A DNA stretch of 64,000 nucleotides. Origin: Marmoricola endophyticus. GTDB lineage: Bacteria; Actinomycetota; Actinomycetes; Propionibacteriales; Nocardioidaceae. Positions 57,702 through 64,000 of this stretch are shown here, piece by piece. Location: contig NZ_BMKQ01000001.1 in the NCBI RefSeq assembly GCF_014644415.1, positions 2,357,556 through 2,421,555 on the forward strand, given 5' to 3'. The notes beneath the pieces are model-generated. The model saw only the letters and a program-made list of their open reading frames with translations, had not been told where the DNA came from and did not search any database. Numbering within the stretch: position 1 is the stretch's first letter; each line of letters opens with the position of its first letter. A program made the position numbers and the translations under genes.

Positions 57702-58742
57702 TCAGACCCGCGGGTCGACCACGGTGATGCCGGCCTGCGCCGCCGGCTCGTCCATCGCCGCCAGCGCCGGTCCCGCGGCCTCCAGCCCGACGACGCGTCC
57801 CACGAGGGCCGCCGGGTCGAGCCGGCCGGTCGCGACCAGGTCGAGCAGCGCGGGGTAGTCCACCGCAGGCATCCCGTGCGACCCGAGCACCGCCAGCTCA
57901 CGCGCGACGACCAGGTCCATCGGGACGGACGCAGCCGCGTCGTCGCCGAGCAGCAGACCGACCTGCACGTGACGTCCGCGCGGCCGCAGGCTGTGCAGCG
58001 ACGTACGCACCAGGGCGGCGGAGCCGACCGCGTCCAGCCCGACGTGGGCGCCGCCGCAGTGGTCCCGGACCCGCGCGGCCACCGCGGCGAGGTCGGTACC
58101 GTCCAGGGCGAGGTCCGCGCCCAGCTCGAGGGCGCGCTCGCGGGCCGCCGCCGAGACGTCGACGGCGACCACGTGCGCCCCGACCGCGCGCGCCACCAGC
58201 ACCGCCGACAGGCCGACGCCACCGCAGCCGAGGACGAGCAGCCACTGGCCCTCGCCCAGCCCGCCGTGCGCGACCACCGCCCGGTGCGCCGTCGCGATCC
58301 GGCAGCCGAGGGCGGCCGCCGAGCTCGTCGTGACTTCGTCGGGCAGCGCCACCACGTTGGTGTCGGCGGCAGGGACCAGCACCCGCTCGGCGTACGAGCC
58401 CGGCATCGTGAAGCCCGGCTGCTGCTGGTCCTCGCAGACCTGGGCGTCCCCGGCGCGGCACAGCGCGCAGACCCCGCAACCGCAGACGAACGGCGCGGTG
58501 ACCCGCTCCCCGACGCGGACGCGGCGTACGGCGGCGCCGGTCTCGACGACGACACCGGCCCACTCGTGCCCGGGCACCTGCGGCAGGGGTACGGGGTCGT
58601 GTCCCCGCCAGGCGTGCCAGTCCGAGCGGCACACGCCGCTCGCGTGCACCTCGACGACGACGTCGCCCGGTCCGCAGACCGGGTCGGGCACCTCGGCCAC
58701 GCGCGGAGCCGCGCCGTACTCGTCGTACACCACCGCTCGCAC
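57702..58742 (-). CDS. Zinc-dependent alcohol dehydrogenase (MDR family)
   Basis: 346 residues from GTG 58742. Catalytic zinc ligands Cys in GVCRSDWH and the GHE motif (VPGHEWAG); structural zinc from the four-Cys lobe CGCGVCALCRAGDAQVCED; NAD-binding LVLGCGGVGLSAVLVARAVGAHVVAVD. The general reaction is NAD(P)-linked alcohol/aldehyde interconversion. Divergent from the PaaK-type ligase gene; the TetR-type palindrome between them may control both. Aldehyde or alcohol breakdown feeding an aryl or acyl acid to the ligase is one reading. Confidence 0.9.
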   Translation of the reverse strand: MRAVVYDEYGAAPRVAEVPDPVCGPGDVVVEVHASGVCRSDWHAWRGHDPVPLPQVPGHEWAGVVVETGAAVRRVRVGERVTAPFVCGCGVCALCRAGDAQVCEDQQQPGFTMPGSYAERVLVPAADTNVVALPDEVTTSSAAALGCRIATAHRAVVAHGGLGEGQWLLVLGCGGVGLSAVLVARAVGAHVVAVDVSAAARERALELGADLALDGTDLAAVAARVRDHCGGAHVGLDAVGSAALVRTSLHSLRPRGRHVQVGLLLGDDAAASVPMDLVVARELAVLGSHGMPAVDYPALLDLVATGRLDPAALVGRVVGLEAAGPALAAMDEPAAQAGITVVDPRV

Positions 58743-58790
58743 GCCGCCGACGATAGATGGCGCCGCACCGTGACCTGTGCCACTATTGCT

Positions 58791-58802
58791 GACCGATCGG
58801 TC
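58791..58802. promoter_or_regulatory. TetR-type operator in the adh/paaK divergent region
   Basis: GACCGATCGGTC is a perfect 12-bp palindrome within the longer TGACCGATCGGTCGGTAA. This ACCGAnCGGTCGGT type of site is characteristic of TetR regulators such as PaaR of phenylacetate genes. It is 35 bp before the ligase start and 49 bp from the dehydrogenase start. The regulator is not in the window. Confidence 0.65.
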
Positions 58803-58836
58803 GGTAATTCTGCCCAGCCGTGGGAGGAGCCCTGCG

Positions 58837-60147
58837 ATGCTCGACCTGACCCCTGACCCTGCGGACCTCGAGCCGGTCGAGCGCGCGAGCGTCGACGAGC
58901 TCCGCGCGCTGCAGCTCGAGCGGCTGCGGTGGACGGTGCGGCACGCGTACGACAACGTCGCCCACTACCGGCGCGCGTTCGACGAGGTCGGTGCCCACCC
59001 CGACGACGTGCGCGAGCTGGCGGACCTCGCGAGGCTGCCGTTCACCGCGAAGGACGACCTGAGGGACAACTACCCGTTCGGGATGTTCGCCGTGCCGCGC
59101 GAGCGGATCGTCCGCGTGCACGCCTCGAGCGGTACGACGGGCCGGCCGACGGTGGTCGGCTACACCCGCGAGGACATCGACACCTGGGCCACCGTCGTGG
59201 CCCGCAGCATCCGCGCCTCCGGCGGACGTCCGGGCGACGTGCTGCACAACGCGTACGGCTACGGCCTGTTCACCGGCGGTCTGGGCGCGCACTACGGAGC
59301 CGAGAAGCTCGGCTGCACCGTCGTCCCCGTGAGCGGCGGGATGACCGAGCGTCAGGTGCAGCTGATCAGCGACTTCGAGCCGGACATCATCATGGTGACG
59401 CCGTCGTACATGCTCGCGCTGGTCGAGGAGATGGAACGGCAGGGGATCGACCCGCGCGCCACATCGCTGAAGGTCGGCATCTTCGGTGCCGAGCCGTGGA
59501 CGCAGGACATGCGCGCCGAGATGGAGCAGCGCCTGGACATCCACGCGGTCGACATCTACGGGCTCTCGGAGGTGATGGGGCCCGGGGTCGCCAACGAGTG
59601 CGTCGAGACCAAGGACGGGCTGCACGTGTGGGAGGACCACTTCTACCCCGAGGTGGTCGACCCGCTCACCGGCGAGGTGCTGCCCGACGGCGAGGAAGGC
59701 GAGCTGGTCTTCACCTCGCTGACCAAGCAGGCGATGCCGGTGATCCGCTACCGCACCCGCGACCTGACCCGGCTGCTGCCCGGCACCGCGCGCCCGATGC
59801 GACGCATGGAGAAGATCACCGGGCGTACCGACGACATGATCATCCTGCGCGGGGTGAACCTGTTCCCGACCCAGATCGAGGAGCTCATCCTCGGGGCCGT
59901 GCCGGCGCTGTCGCCGCACTTCCAGTGCCGCCTCGAGCGCACCGGCACGCTGGACTCGATGACGGTCGTGGTCGAGCACCGGGAGTCGGTGACCGGCGAC
60001 CAGGCAGCGGCCGCGGGTGCCGAGCTGCGTCGGCTGGTGAAGGCCTCCATCGGTGTCTCGGTCGCCGTCGAGGCGGTCGCCCCGGGCACCGTCGAGCGCT
60101 CGGTCGGCAAGATGCGGCGGATCGTGGACGTTCGACCCCCGCGCTGA
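58837..60147 (+). CDS. paaK: Phenylacetate-CoA ligase family AMP-forming enzyme
   Basis: 436 residues from ATG 58837 (GGGAGGAG upstream). The PaaK hallmarks are present: WTVRHAYDNVAHYRRAFDEVG, P-loop VHASSGTTGRPTVVGYT, YGYGLFTGGLGAHYGAEKLGCTVVPVSGG, FGAEPWTQDMR, DIYGLSEVMGPGVANEC, and the C-terminal RTDDMIILRGVNLFPTQIE. It activates phenylacetate or a related aryl acid to its CoA thioester. No ring-oxidising paaABCDE genes are in the window, so the acid may differ; phenylacetate-type paralogues are common in actinobacteria. Confidence 0.88.
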   Translation: MLDLTPDPADLEPVERASVDELRALQLERLRWTVRHAYDNVAHYRRAFDEVGAHPDDVRELADLARLPFTAKDDLRDNYPFGMFAVPRERIVRVHASSGTTGRPTVVGYTREDIDTWATVVARSIRASGGRPGDVLHNAYGYGLFTGGLGAHYGAEKLGCTVVPVSGGMTERQVQLISDFEPDIIMVTPSYMLALVEEMERQGIDPRATSLKVGIFGAEPWTQDMRAEMEQRLDIHAVDIYGLSEVMGPGVANECVETKDGLHVWEDHFYPEVVDPLTGEVLPDGEEGELVFTSLTKQAMPVIRYRTRDLTRLLPGTARPMRRMEKITGRTDDMIILRGVNLFPTQIEELILGAVPALSPHFQCRLERTGTLDSMTVVVEHRESVTGDQAAAAGAELRRLVKASIGVSVAVEAVAPGTVERSVGKMRRIVDVRPPR

Positions 60148-60150
60148 GCA

Positions 60151-60196
60151 GTCGTGTGCTGCAGTGGCTGCCCTGGCGACCGCTCCAGCACACGAC
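60151..60196. repeat. Palindromic intergenic repeat, copy B
   Basis: Perfect 11-bp arms GTCGTGTGCTG (60151-60161) and CAGCACACGAC (60186-60196) right after the ligase stop. It shares the TCGTGTGCTG outer arm and CAGTGG/GAGTGG-like inner part with copy A at 42933-42976. It may also act as a terminator for paaK. Confidence 0.65.
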
Positions 60197-60214
60197 CGTG
60201 CCAGGCTGCGCGGC

Positions 60215-61177
60215 ATGGAGCCGGTGGTCGTGGTGGGTGCCGGGCTGGCTGGGGTCGCGTGCGCTCGGGAGCTCGCTGCCGCGGGCCTTCCCGTGCGCGT
60301 GCTCGACCGCGGGCACCGGCCGGGTGGGCGGATGGCCAGCAGAACGCTCGACGGCCGTCCGGTCGACCTGGGGGCGTCGTACTTCACCGTCGGCGACGAC
60401 TCCGACTTCGCCGCCGTCGTCGAAGACTGGCGATCAGCCGCCCTCGCACGCGAGTGGACCGACACCTTCACGGTGCTGGAGGCGGGCAGCGCGCCCGAGG
60501 CGAAGACCGGCCCGACGCGGTGGGGGACGCCGCACGGCACCCGGTCGCTGGTCGAGCACCTGGCGGCAGGGCTCGACGTCGTCCGGACCGACGTACGACG
60601 GGTCACCCTCGAGGGTGGTCGGCCCACCGTCAACGACGCACCGGCGTCCTCGGTCGTGCTCGCGATGCCCGACCCGCAGGCGAGGCGGCTGCTGGAGCCG
60701 GGCCCGGTCGCCGACCGGCTCGACCGGACGTACGAGCCCGTCCTCGCGCTGGCCGCGCGGTTCGCCCGACGGACCTGGGACGACGGCTCGCCCGACGCCC
60801 GCTTCGAGGGTGCCTTCGTCAACCAGGAGGCCGCTCTCGACTGGGTCGCCGACGACGGTCGCCGTCGCGGCGACGACGCGCCGGTGCTGGTGGCGCACTC
60901 GACCGCGGCGCTCGCGGTCGACCACCTGGAGGATCCTGCGGCGGCCGAGCCCGAGATGCTGGACGCGCTGCGGCGCCACCTCGACGTCGACGTGCCGACC
61001 TCGACCTACGTCCACCGCTGGACGTACGCCAAGCCCGCCGGTGAGCGAGAGGAGCGCTTCCTGCTCGACGGCCGCCTGGGCGTCTGCGGCGACGGCTGGG
61101 GGCCGAGCCCGAAGGTGGAGACCGCCTGGCGGTCGGGGCGCGACCTCGGCCGCGCCCTCGCCGAGCGGCTTGCCTAG
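60215..61177 (+). CDS. FAD-dependent oxidoreductase, renalase/amine oxidase-like
   Basis: 320 residues from ATG 60215. FAD site EPVVVVGAGLAGVACARELAAAGLPVRVLDRGHRPGGRMASRTLDG at the N-terminus, VDLGASYFTVGDDSDF next, and a C-terminal CGDGWGPSPKVETAWRSGRDLGRAL closing the FAD site. This is the renalase-like subgroup of the monoamine-oxidase superfamily. Bacterial renalases oxidise off-pathway isomers of NAD(P)H; a similar clean-up role is possible. It lies 10 bp upstream of the phosphatase gene and probably forms an operon with it. Confidence 0.85.
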   Translation: MEPVVVVGAGLAGVACARELAAAGLPVRVLDRGHRPGGRMASRTLDGRPVDLGASYFTVGDDSDFAAVVEDWRSAALAREWTDTFTVLEAGSAPEAKTGPTRWGTPHGTRSLVEHLAAGLDVVRTDVRRVTLEGGRPTVNDAPASSVVLAMPDPQARRLLEPGPVADRLDRTYEPVLALAARFARRTWDDGSPDARFEGAFVNQEAALDWVADDGRRRGDDAPVLVAHSTAALAVDHLEDPAAAEPEMLDALRRHLDVDVPTSTYVHRWTYAKPAGEREERFLLDGRLGVCGDGWGPSPKVETAWRSGRDLGRALAERLA

Positions 61178-61187
61178 AGTCGGCCTC

Positions 61188-61982
61188 GTGGCCGAGGACC
61201 CGACCCCACCCCCGCCCGACGTCGACGACGCCGCGCTCGCGACCCACCTCGTCGAGCAGGCCGGTGCGCTGGCCGCGCGCATGCGCACCGAGTCCGACCT
61301 CCACGTCGACACCAAGACGTCGGTCTCCGACGTCGTGACCGCCGCCGACCACGCCTGCGAGGAGTACGTCGTCTCCGCCCTGCGGCGGCTGCGCCCCGAC
61401 GACGGCATCGTCGGCGAGGAGGGCGCGGGCCACGAGGGCACCAGCGGCCGGACCTGGTACGTCGACCCGGTCGACGGCACGTACAACTACGCCTCGGGCC
61501 TGGCGTACTGGTGCAGCGCGATCGCGCTGGTGGACACGGACGGCGTGCTCGTCGGGGCCGTGCACCAGCCGAGTGCCGGCGAGACCTGGCTCGGGGTGCG
61601 CGGCCGCCGTACGACGCTGAACGGGGTGCCGCTGGCGGCGCTGGAGGACCGACACCTCGACCAGGTCAGCCTCGCGTCGTACATCCACCCCACGACGGTC
61701 GCCGACGCCGACGTCCGCGAGCCCTGGCTGCGGATCGTCTCGGCGGTGGCGACACCGCGGGTGCTGGGCTCCGGGTCGGTCGACCTCGCCGGTGTCGCGA
61801 CGGGCCGCCTCGGCGGCTGGGCGCAGCACTCGAGCCTGCCGTGGGACTGGTGGCCCGGGGTGGCTCTCGTGGAGGGCGCCGGCGGCACGACCCTCGTGGT
61901 GGAGCACCGTGGACACCGGTGGCACCTCGCCGGTAGCCACCAGGTCGTGGCCGAGCTCGCTCAGCGGGTCGCCGAGAGCTGA
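61188..61982 (+). CDS. Inositol monophosphatase-family phosphatase
   Basis: 264 residues from GTG 61188. Metal-site motifs are GEEGAG, WYVDPVDGTYNY (DPxDGT) and WDWWPGVALVEGAGG (WDxxxG), the full set of the Mg-dependent, Li-sensitive phosphatase superfamily. Substrates could be inositol phosphate, histidinol phosphate or PAP. The neighbouring genes do not discriminate. It is 10 bp behind the FAD-enzyme gene. Confidence 0.92.
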   Translation: MAEDPTPPPPDVDDAALATHLVEQAGALAARMRTESDLHVDTKTSVSDVVTAADHACEEYVVSALRRLRPDDGIVGEEGAGHEGTSGRTWYVDPVDGTYNYASGLAYWCSAIALVDTDGVLVGAVHQPSAGETWLGVRGRRTTLNGVPLAALEDRHLDQVSLASYIHPTTVADADVREPWLRIVSAVATPRVLGSGSVDLAGVATGRLGGWAQHSSLPWDWWPGVALVEGAGGTTLVVEHRGHRWHLAGSHQVVAELAQRVAES

Positions 61983-62078
61983 GGGTCGTGCGTCCCACGT
62001 GACGCCGGGCGGTCACGAGGGCACGGGACCCCTACTAGACTGGAGGTCCTGACAGACGACCGCCGAGGTGCCCTGCCC

Positions 62079-63593
62079 GTGACACTCGACGTCCACACCC
62101 TCGACCAGTTCCTGCTGGTCGGCGCGGGCGTCCTGCTGATCGCGCTGGCCGCGATCCGGGTCTCGGTCGGTGTCGGGCTGCCGAGCCTGCTGCTCTACCT
62201 CGGCATCGGCGTCGCCCTCGGTGACGCGGGCTTCGGGCTGAGGTTCGAGGACGCCGAGCTCGCCCACGCGCTCGGGTTCGCGGCGCTCGTGGTGATCCTC
62301 GCCGAGGGCGGTCTGACGACCCCGTGGACGAAGATCCGGCCGGTCCTGCGGATGGGGATCGCGCTGGCCACGGTGGGGATCGGGGTCAGCGTGCTGGTGG
62401 TGGCGCTGTTCGCCCACTACGTCCTCTCGATGTCGTGGGAGATCTCGGTGCTGCTCGGCGCGGTGACCTCACCGACCGACGCGGCGGCGGTCTTCTCGGT
62501 GCTCCGCCGGGTCCCGCTGCCGGGCCGGCTGACCGGGACGCTGGAGGCCGAGTCCGGCCTCAACGACGCCCCGACCGTCGTCCTGGTCTCGGCGATCTCG
62601 GTCGGCGGCAGCCACTCGGTCTGGGGGTTCCTCGGCCTGATCGTCGCCGAGCTGAGCGTCGGCGTGGTGATCGGGCTGGTCGTCGGCTTCGCTGGCGTGT
62701 GGATGATGCGCCGGGTCGCGCTGCCCTCGTCGGGGCTCTACCCGCTGGCGGTGCTGTCCTTCGCCGTCCTCGCGTACGCCGGTGCGTCCACGCTGCACAC
62801 GTCGGGCTTCGCCGCGGTGTACGTCGCCGCGCTGGTCCTGGGCAACGCAGACCTGCCCCACCGGGTCGCGACCCGCTCCTTCTCCGAGGGCCTGGCCTGG
62901 ATCGCGCAGATCGGGCTCTTCGTGATGCTGGGGCTCCTCGTCTCGCCGGGCGCCATCGACCTCCGGACGGTGCTGCTGGCCGTCGTTGCCGGACTGGTGC
63001 TGACCTTCGTCGCCCGCCCGGTCTCGGTCTTCCTCGTCTCGGTGGTCCAGCCGATGCCGGTGCGCGAGCTGGCCTTCCTCAGCTGGGCCGGTCTGCGCGG
63101 AGCCGTCCCCATCGTGCTGTGCACGATCCCGCTCTCGGAGGACGTGGAGGGGTCGGGGCGGCTGTTCAACATCGTGTTCGTGCTGGCCGTCGTCTACACG
63201 CTGGTCACCGGTCCGACCCTGCCGCTCGTGGCTCGGCTGCTCGGGGTCGCCCAGCGCAGCGAGCCGCGTGAGCTGGAGGTCGAGGCCGCGCCGCTGGAGC
63301 GGATCGCCGCGGACCTGCTGCAGATCACCATCTCCGCGAAGTCGCGGATGCACGGCGTCGAGGTGGGGGAGCTCCGGCTGCCCCGGGGGTCGTCGGTCTC
63401 GCTGGTGGTGCGGGACGGGACGACCCTGGTGCCCGAGCGACGCACGGTCCTCAAGCGCGGCGACGACATCCTCGTCGTCACCACCCGGCGTGAGCGCGAG
63501 ACCACCGAGAAGCGGCTGCGGACCGTCTCGCTGCACGGGCGGCTGGCGCGCTGGTCCGCCGAGGAACGGCCGCGGTCCGCTCCGAGGGGCTGA
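62079..63593 (+). CDS. Potassium/proton antiporter (CPA1/NhaP2 type) with TrkA-C-like tail
   Basis: 504 residues from GTG 62079. About 12 TM helices with the CPA1 ion-binding region LGAVTSPTDAAAVFSVLRR and ESGLNDAPTVVLVSAI (ND pair), LSFAVLAYAGASTLHTSGFAAVYVAALVLGN, and LSWAGLRGAVPIVL. The C-terminal 110 residues (from about 395) form a soluble RCK_C/TrkA-C-like domain (MHGVEVGELRLPRGSSVSLVVRDGTTLVPERRTVLKRGDDILVVTT). This suits a K+ or Na+/H+ exchanger for pH or osmotic balance. Orthologues are NhaP2/CvrA. Convergent with the last gene, 6 bp apart. Confidence 0.92.
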   Translation: MTLDVHTLDQFLLVGAGVLLIALAAIRVSVGVGLPSLLLYLGIGVALGDAGFGLRFEDAELAHALGFAALVVILAEGGLTTPWTKIRPVLRMGIALATVGIGVSVLVVALFAHYVLSMSWEISVLLGAVTSPTDAAAVFSVLRRVPLPGRLTGTLEAESGLNDAPTVVLVSAISVGGSHSVWGFLGLIVAELSVGVVIGLVVGFAGVWMMRRVALPSSGLYPLAVLSFAVLAYAGASTLHTSGFAAVYVAALVLGNADLPHRVATRSFSEGLAWIAQIGLFVMLGLLVSPGAIDLRTVLLAVVAGLVLTFVARPVSVFLVSVVQPMPVRELAFLSWAGLRGAVPIVLCTIPLSEDVEGSGRLFNIVFVLAVVYTLVTGPTLPLVARLLGVAQRSEPRELEVEAAPLERIAADLLQITISAKSRMHGVEVGELRLPRGSSVSLVVRDGTTLVPERRTVLKRGDDILVVTTRRERETTEKRLRTVSLHGRLARWSAEERPRSAPRG

Positions 63594-63599
63594 GGCAGG

Positions 63600-64000
63600 T
63601 CAGGCCGTCGGCTGCGCGGTCGGCGTGGCGCGGTCGACGCAGGTGCGCTCGGGGTCGGGGAGGACGTACGTCGTCGGCGCCTTCTTCTTCAGCTTCGTGA
63701 AGTCCGGGCCGAGGATGACGTCGATGCCCGGTCCGAGCGCCTCGCCGACGGTCTCGATCTGGGCCTTCGGGGTGAACTGCTCGGCGACGAGCTCGGCGCG
63801 CGGGTCGTCGTCGACGGTGGTGCGGACCTGGACCCCCTGAATGTCGGCCGCGTCGTCAGGGGCGTTGCCCACGGCACCGACGACGAAGTTGCGACGCTCG
63901 AAGACCGCCATCGTGTCGTCGGCCAGGCCGCTTTTCCGTGTGCCGTTGTAGACGCTGACCGTGACCTCCTTGCGAACGACCTTCTTCTTGGTCTTGTAGA
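63600..64000 (-). CDS. LytR C-terminal domain protein (N-terminal part outside the window)
   Basis: About 133 C-terminal residues are visible; the frame is open to the window edge at 64000 (reading upstream YKTKKKVVRKEVTVSVYNGT...). The LytR_C fold pattern VSVYNGTRKSGLADDTMAVFERRNFVVGAVGNAPDD ... IDVILGPDF is evident. Such domains occur alone or after LytR-CpsA-Psr phosphotransferase domains, on the outer face of the cell membrane. The start and any TM anchor are not in the window. An internal ATG at 63911 is not the true start because the domain extends beyond it. Confidence 0.85.
   Translation of the reverse strand, partial: YKTKKKVVRKEVTVSVYNGTRKSGLADDTMAVFERRNFVVGAVGNAPDDAADIQGVQVRTTVDDDPRAELVAEQFTPKAQIETVGEALGPGIDVILGPDFTKLKKKAPTTYVLPDPERTCVDRATPTAQPTA

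Overview
The window is 64 kb of very GC-rich DNA and almost certainly a chromosomal segment of a high-GC actinobacterium. I favour Nocardioidaceae (Nocardioides-like). The reasons are many GTG starts, a bacterial proteasome activator, a mycothiol-ligase-like protein, a GTP-dependent PEP carboxykinase, LytR_C and CsbD proteins, and a large load of actinobacterial acyl-CoA enzymes. The genus is an inference from gene content and codon style, not from a marker gene.

Layout. 1-10.8 kb is chromosomal housekeeping: the C-terminal part of pyruvate phosphate dikinase, CsbD, pirin, the proteasome activator Bpa, a quinone reductase, a MobA-like nucleotidyltransferase, a biotinyl carrier protein, two tRNA-Ser genes, a tiny secreted protein with three KKDSGW repeats facing a LuxR-type regulator, pckG and a lipoprotein.

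10.88-24.37 kb is an integrated mobilizable element of about 13.4 kb. It sits in the 3' half of a tRNA-Arg(ACG) gene and is bounded by a perfect 44-bp direct repeat (attL/attR). It carries an excisionase-like HTH protein, a tyrosine integrase, a second HTH protein, a MobF (TrwC-type) relaxase-helicase, and cargo: a large unrecognised protein, a SinR/Cas2-like 89-residue protein divergent from an AAA_13-type ABC ATPase, a VapBC45-like toxin-antitoxin pair, and a DEDDh exonuclease-TerB-BRCT protein. No type IV secretion or coupling protein is present, so it should depend on a helper for transfer. The cargo looks like a small defence island.

24.4-45.4 kb is metabolic and transport chromosome: a GNAT enzyme; a LacI-controlled PhyH dioxygenase with a thiolase-enoyl-CoA hydratase fusion; an ssuCBAD-type sulfonate operon; a VanZ-RDD-YdcF fusion; UspA; an MshC/CysRS-like ligase; an IclR regulator; a GMC oxidoreductase with its small subunit; an aldo/keto reductase behind a frameshifted FUSC transporter; an AhpD-like enzyme; and a GntP permease.

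45.5-57 kb holds a glycosyltransferase and a TetR-led catabolic operon (TIGR03084 protein, AtuA-like protein, two acyl-CoA dehydrogenases, the beta and alpha subunits of a biotin-dependent acyl-CoA carboxylase, enoyl-CoA hydratase). It resembles the acyclic-terpene/leucine (Atu/Liu) type of branched acyl-CoA degradation. A near-perfect palindromic repeat occurs three times in this operon, twice in frame inside coding sequence at apparent domain linkers. This is the most unusual signal in the window. 57-64 kb ends with a TIG-domain membrane protein, a zinc alcohol dehydrogenase divergent from a PaaK-type ligase, a renalase-like FAD enzyme, an inositol-monophosphatase-family enzyme, a CPA1 cation/proton antiporter and the C-terminal part of a LytR_C protein cut by the window edge.
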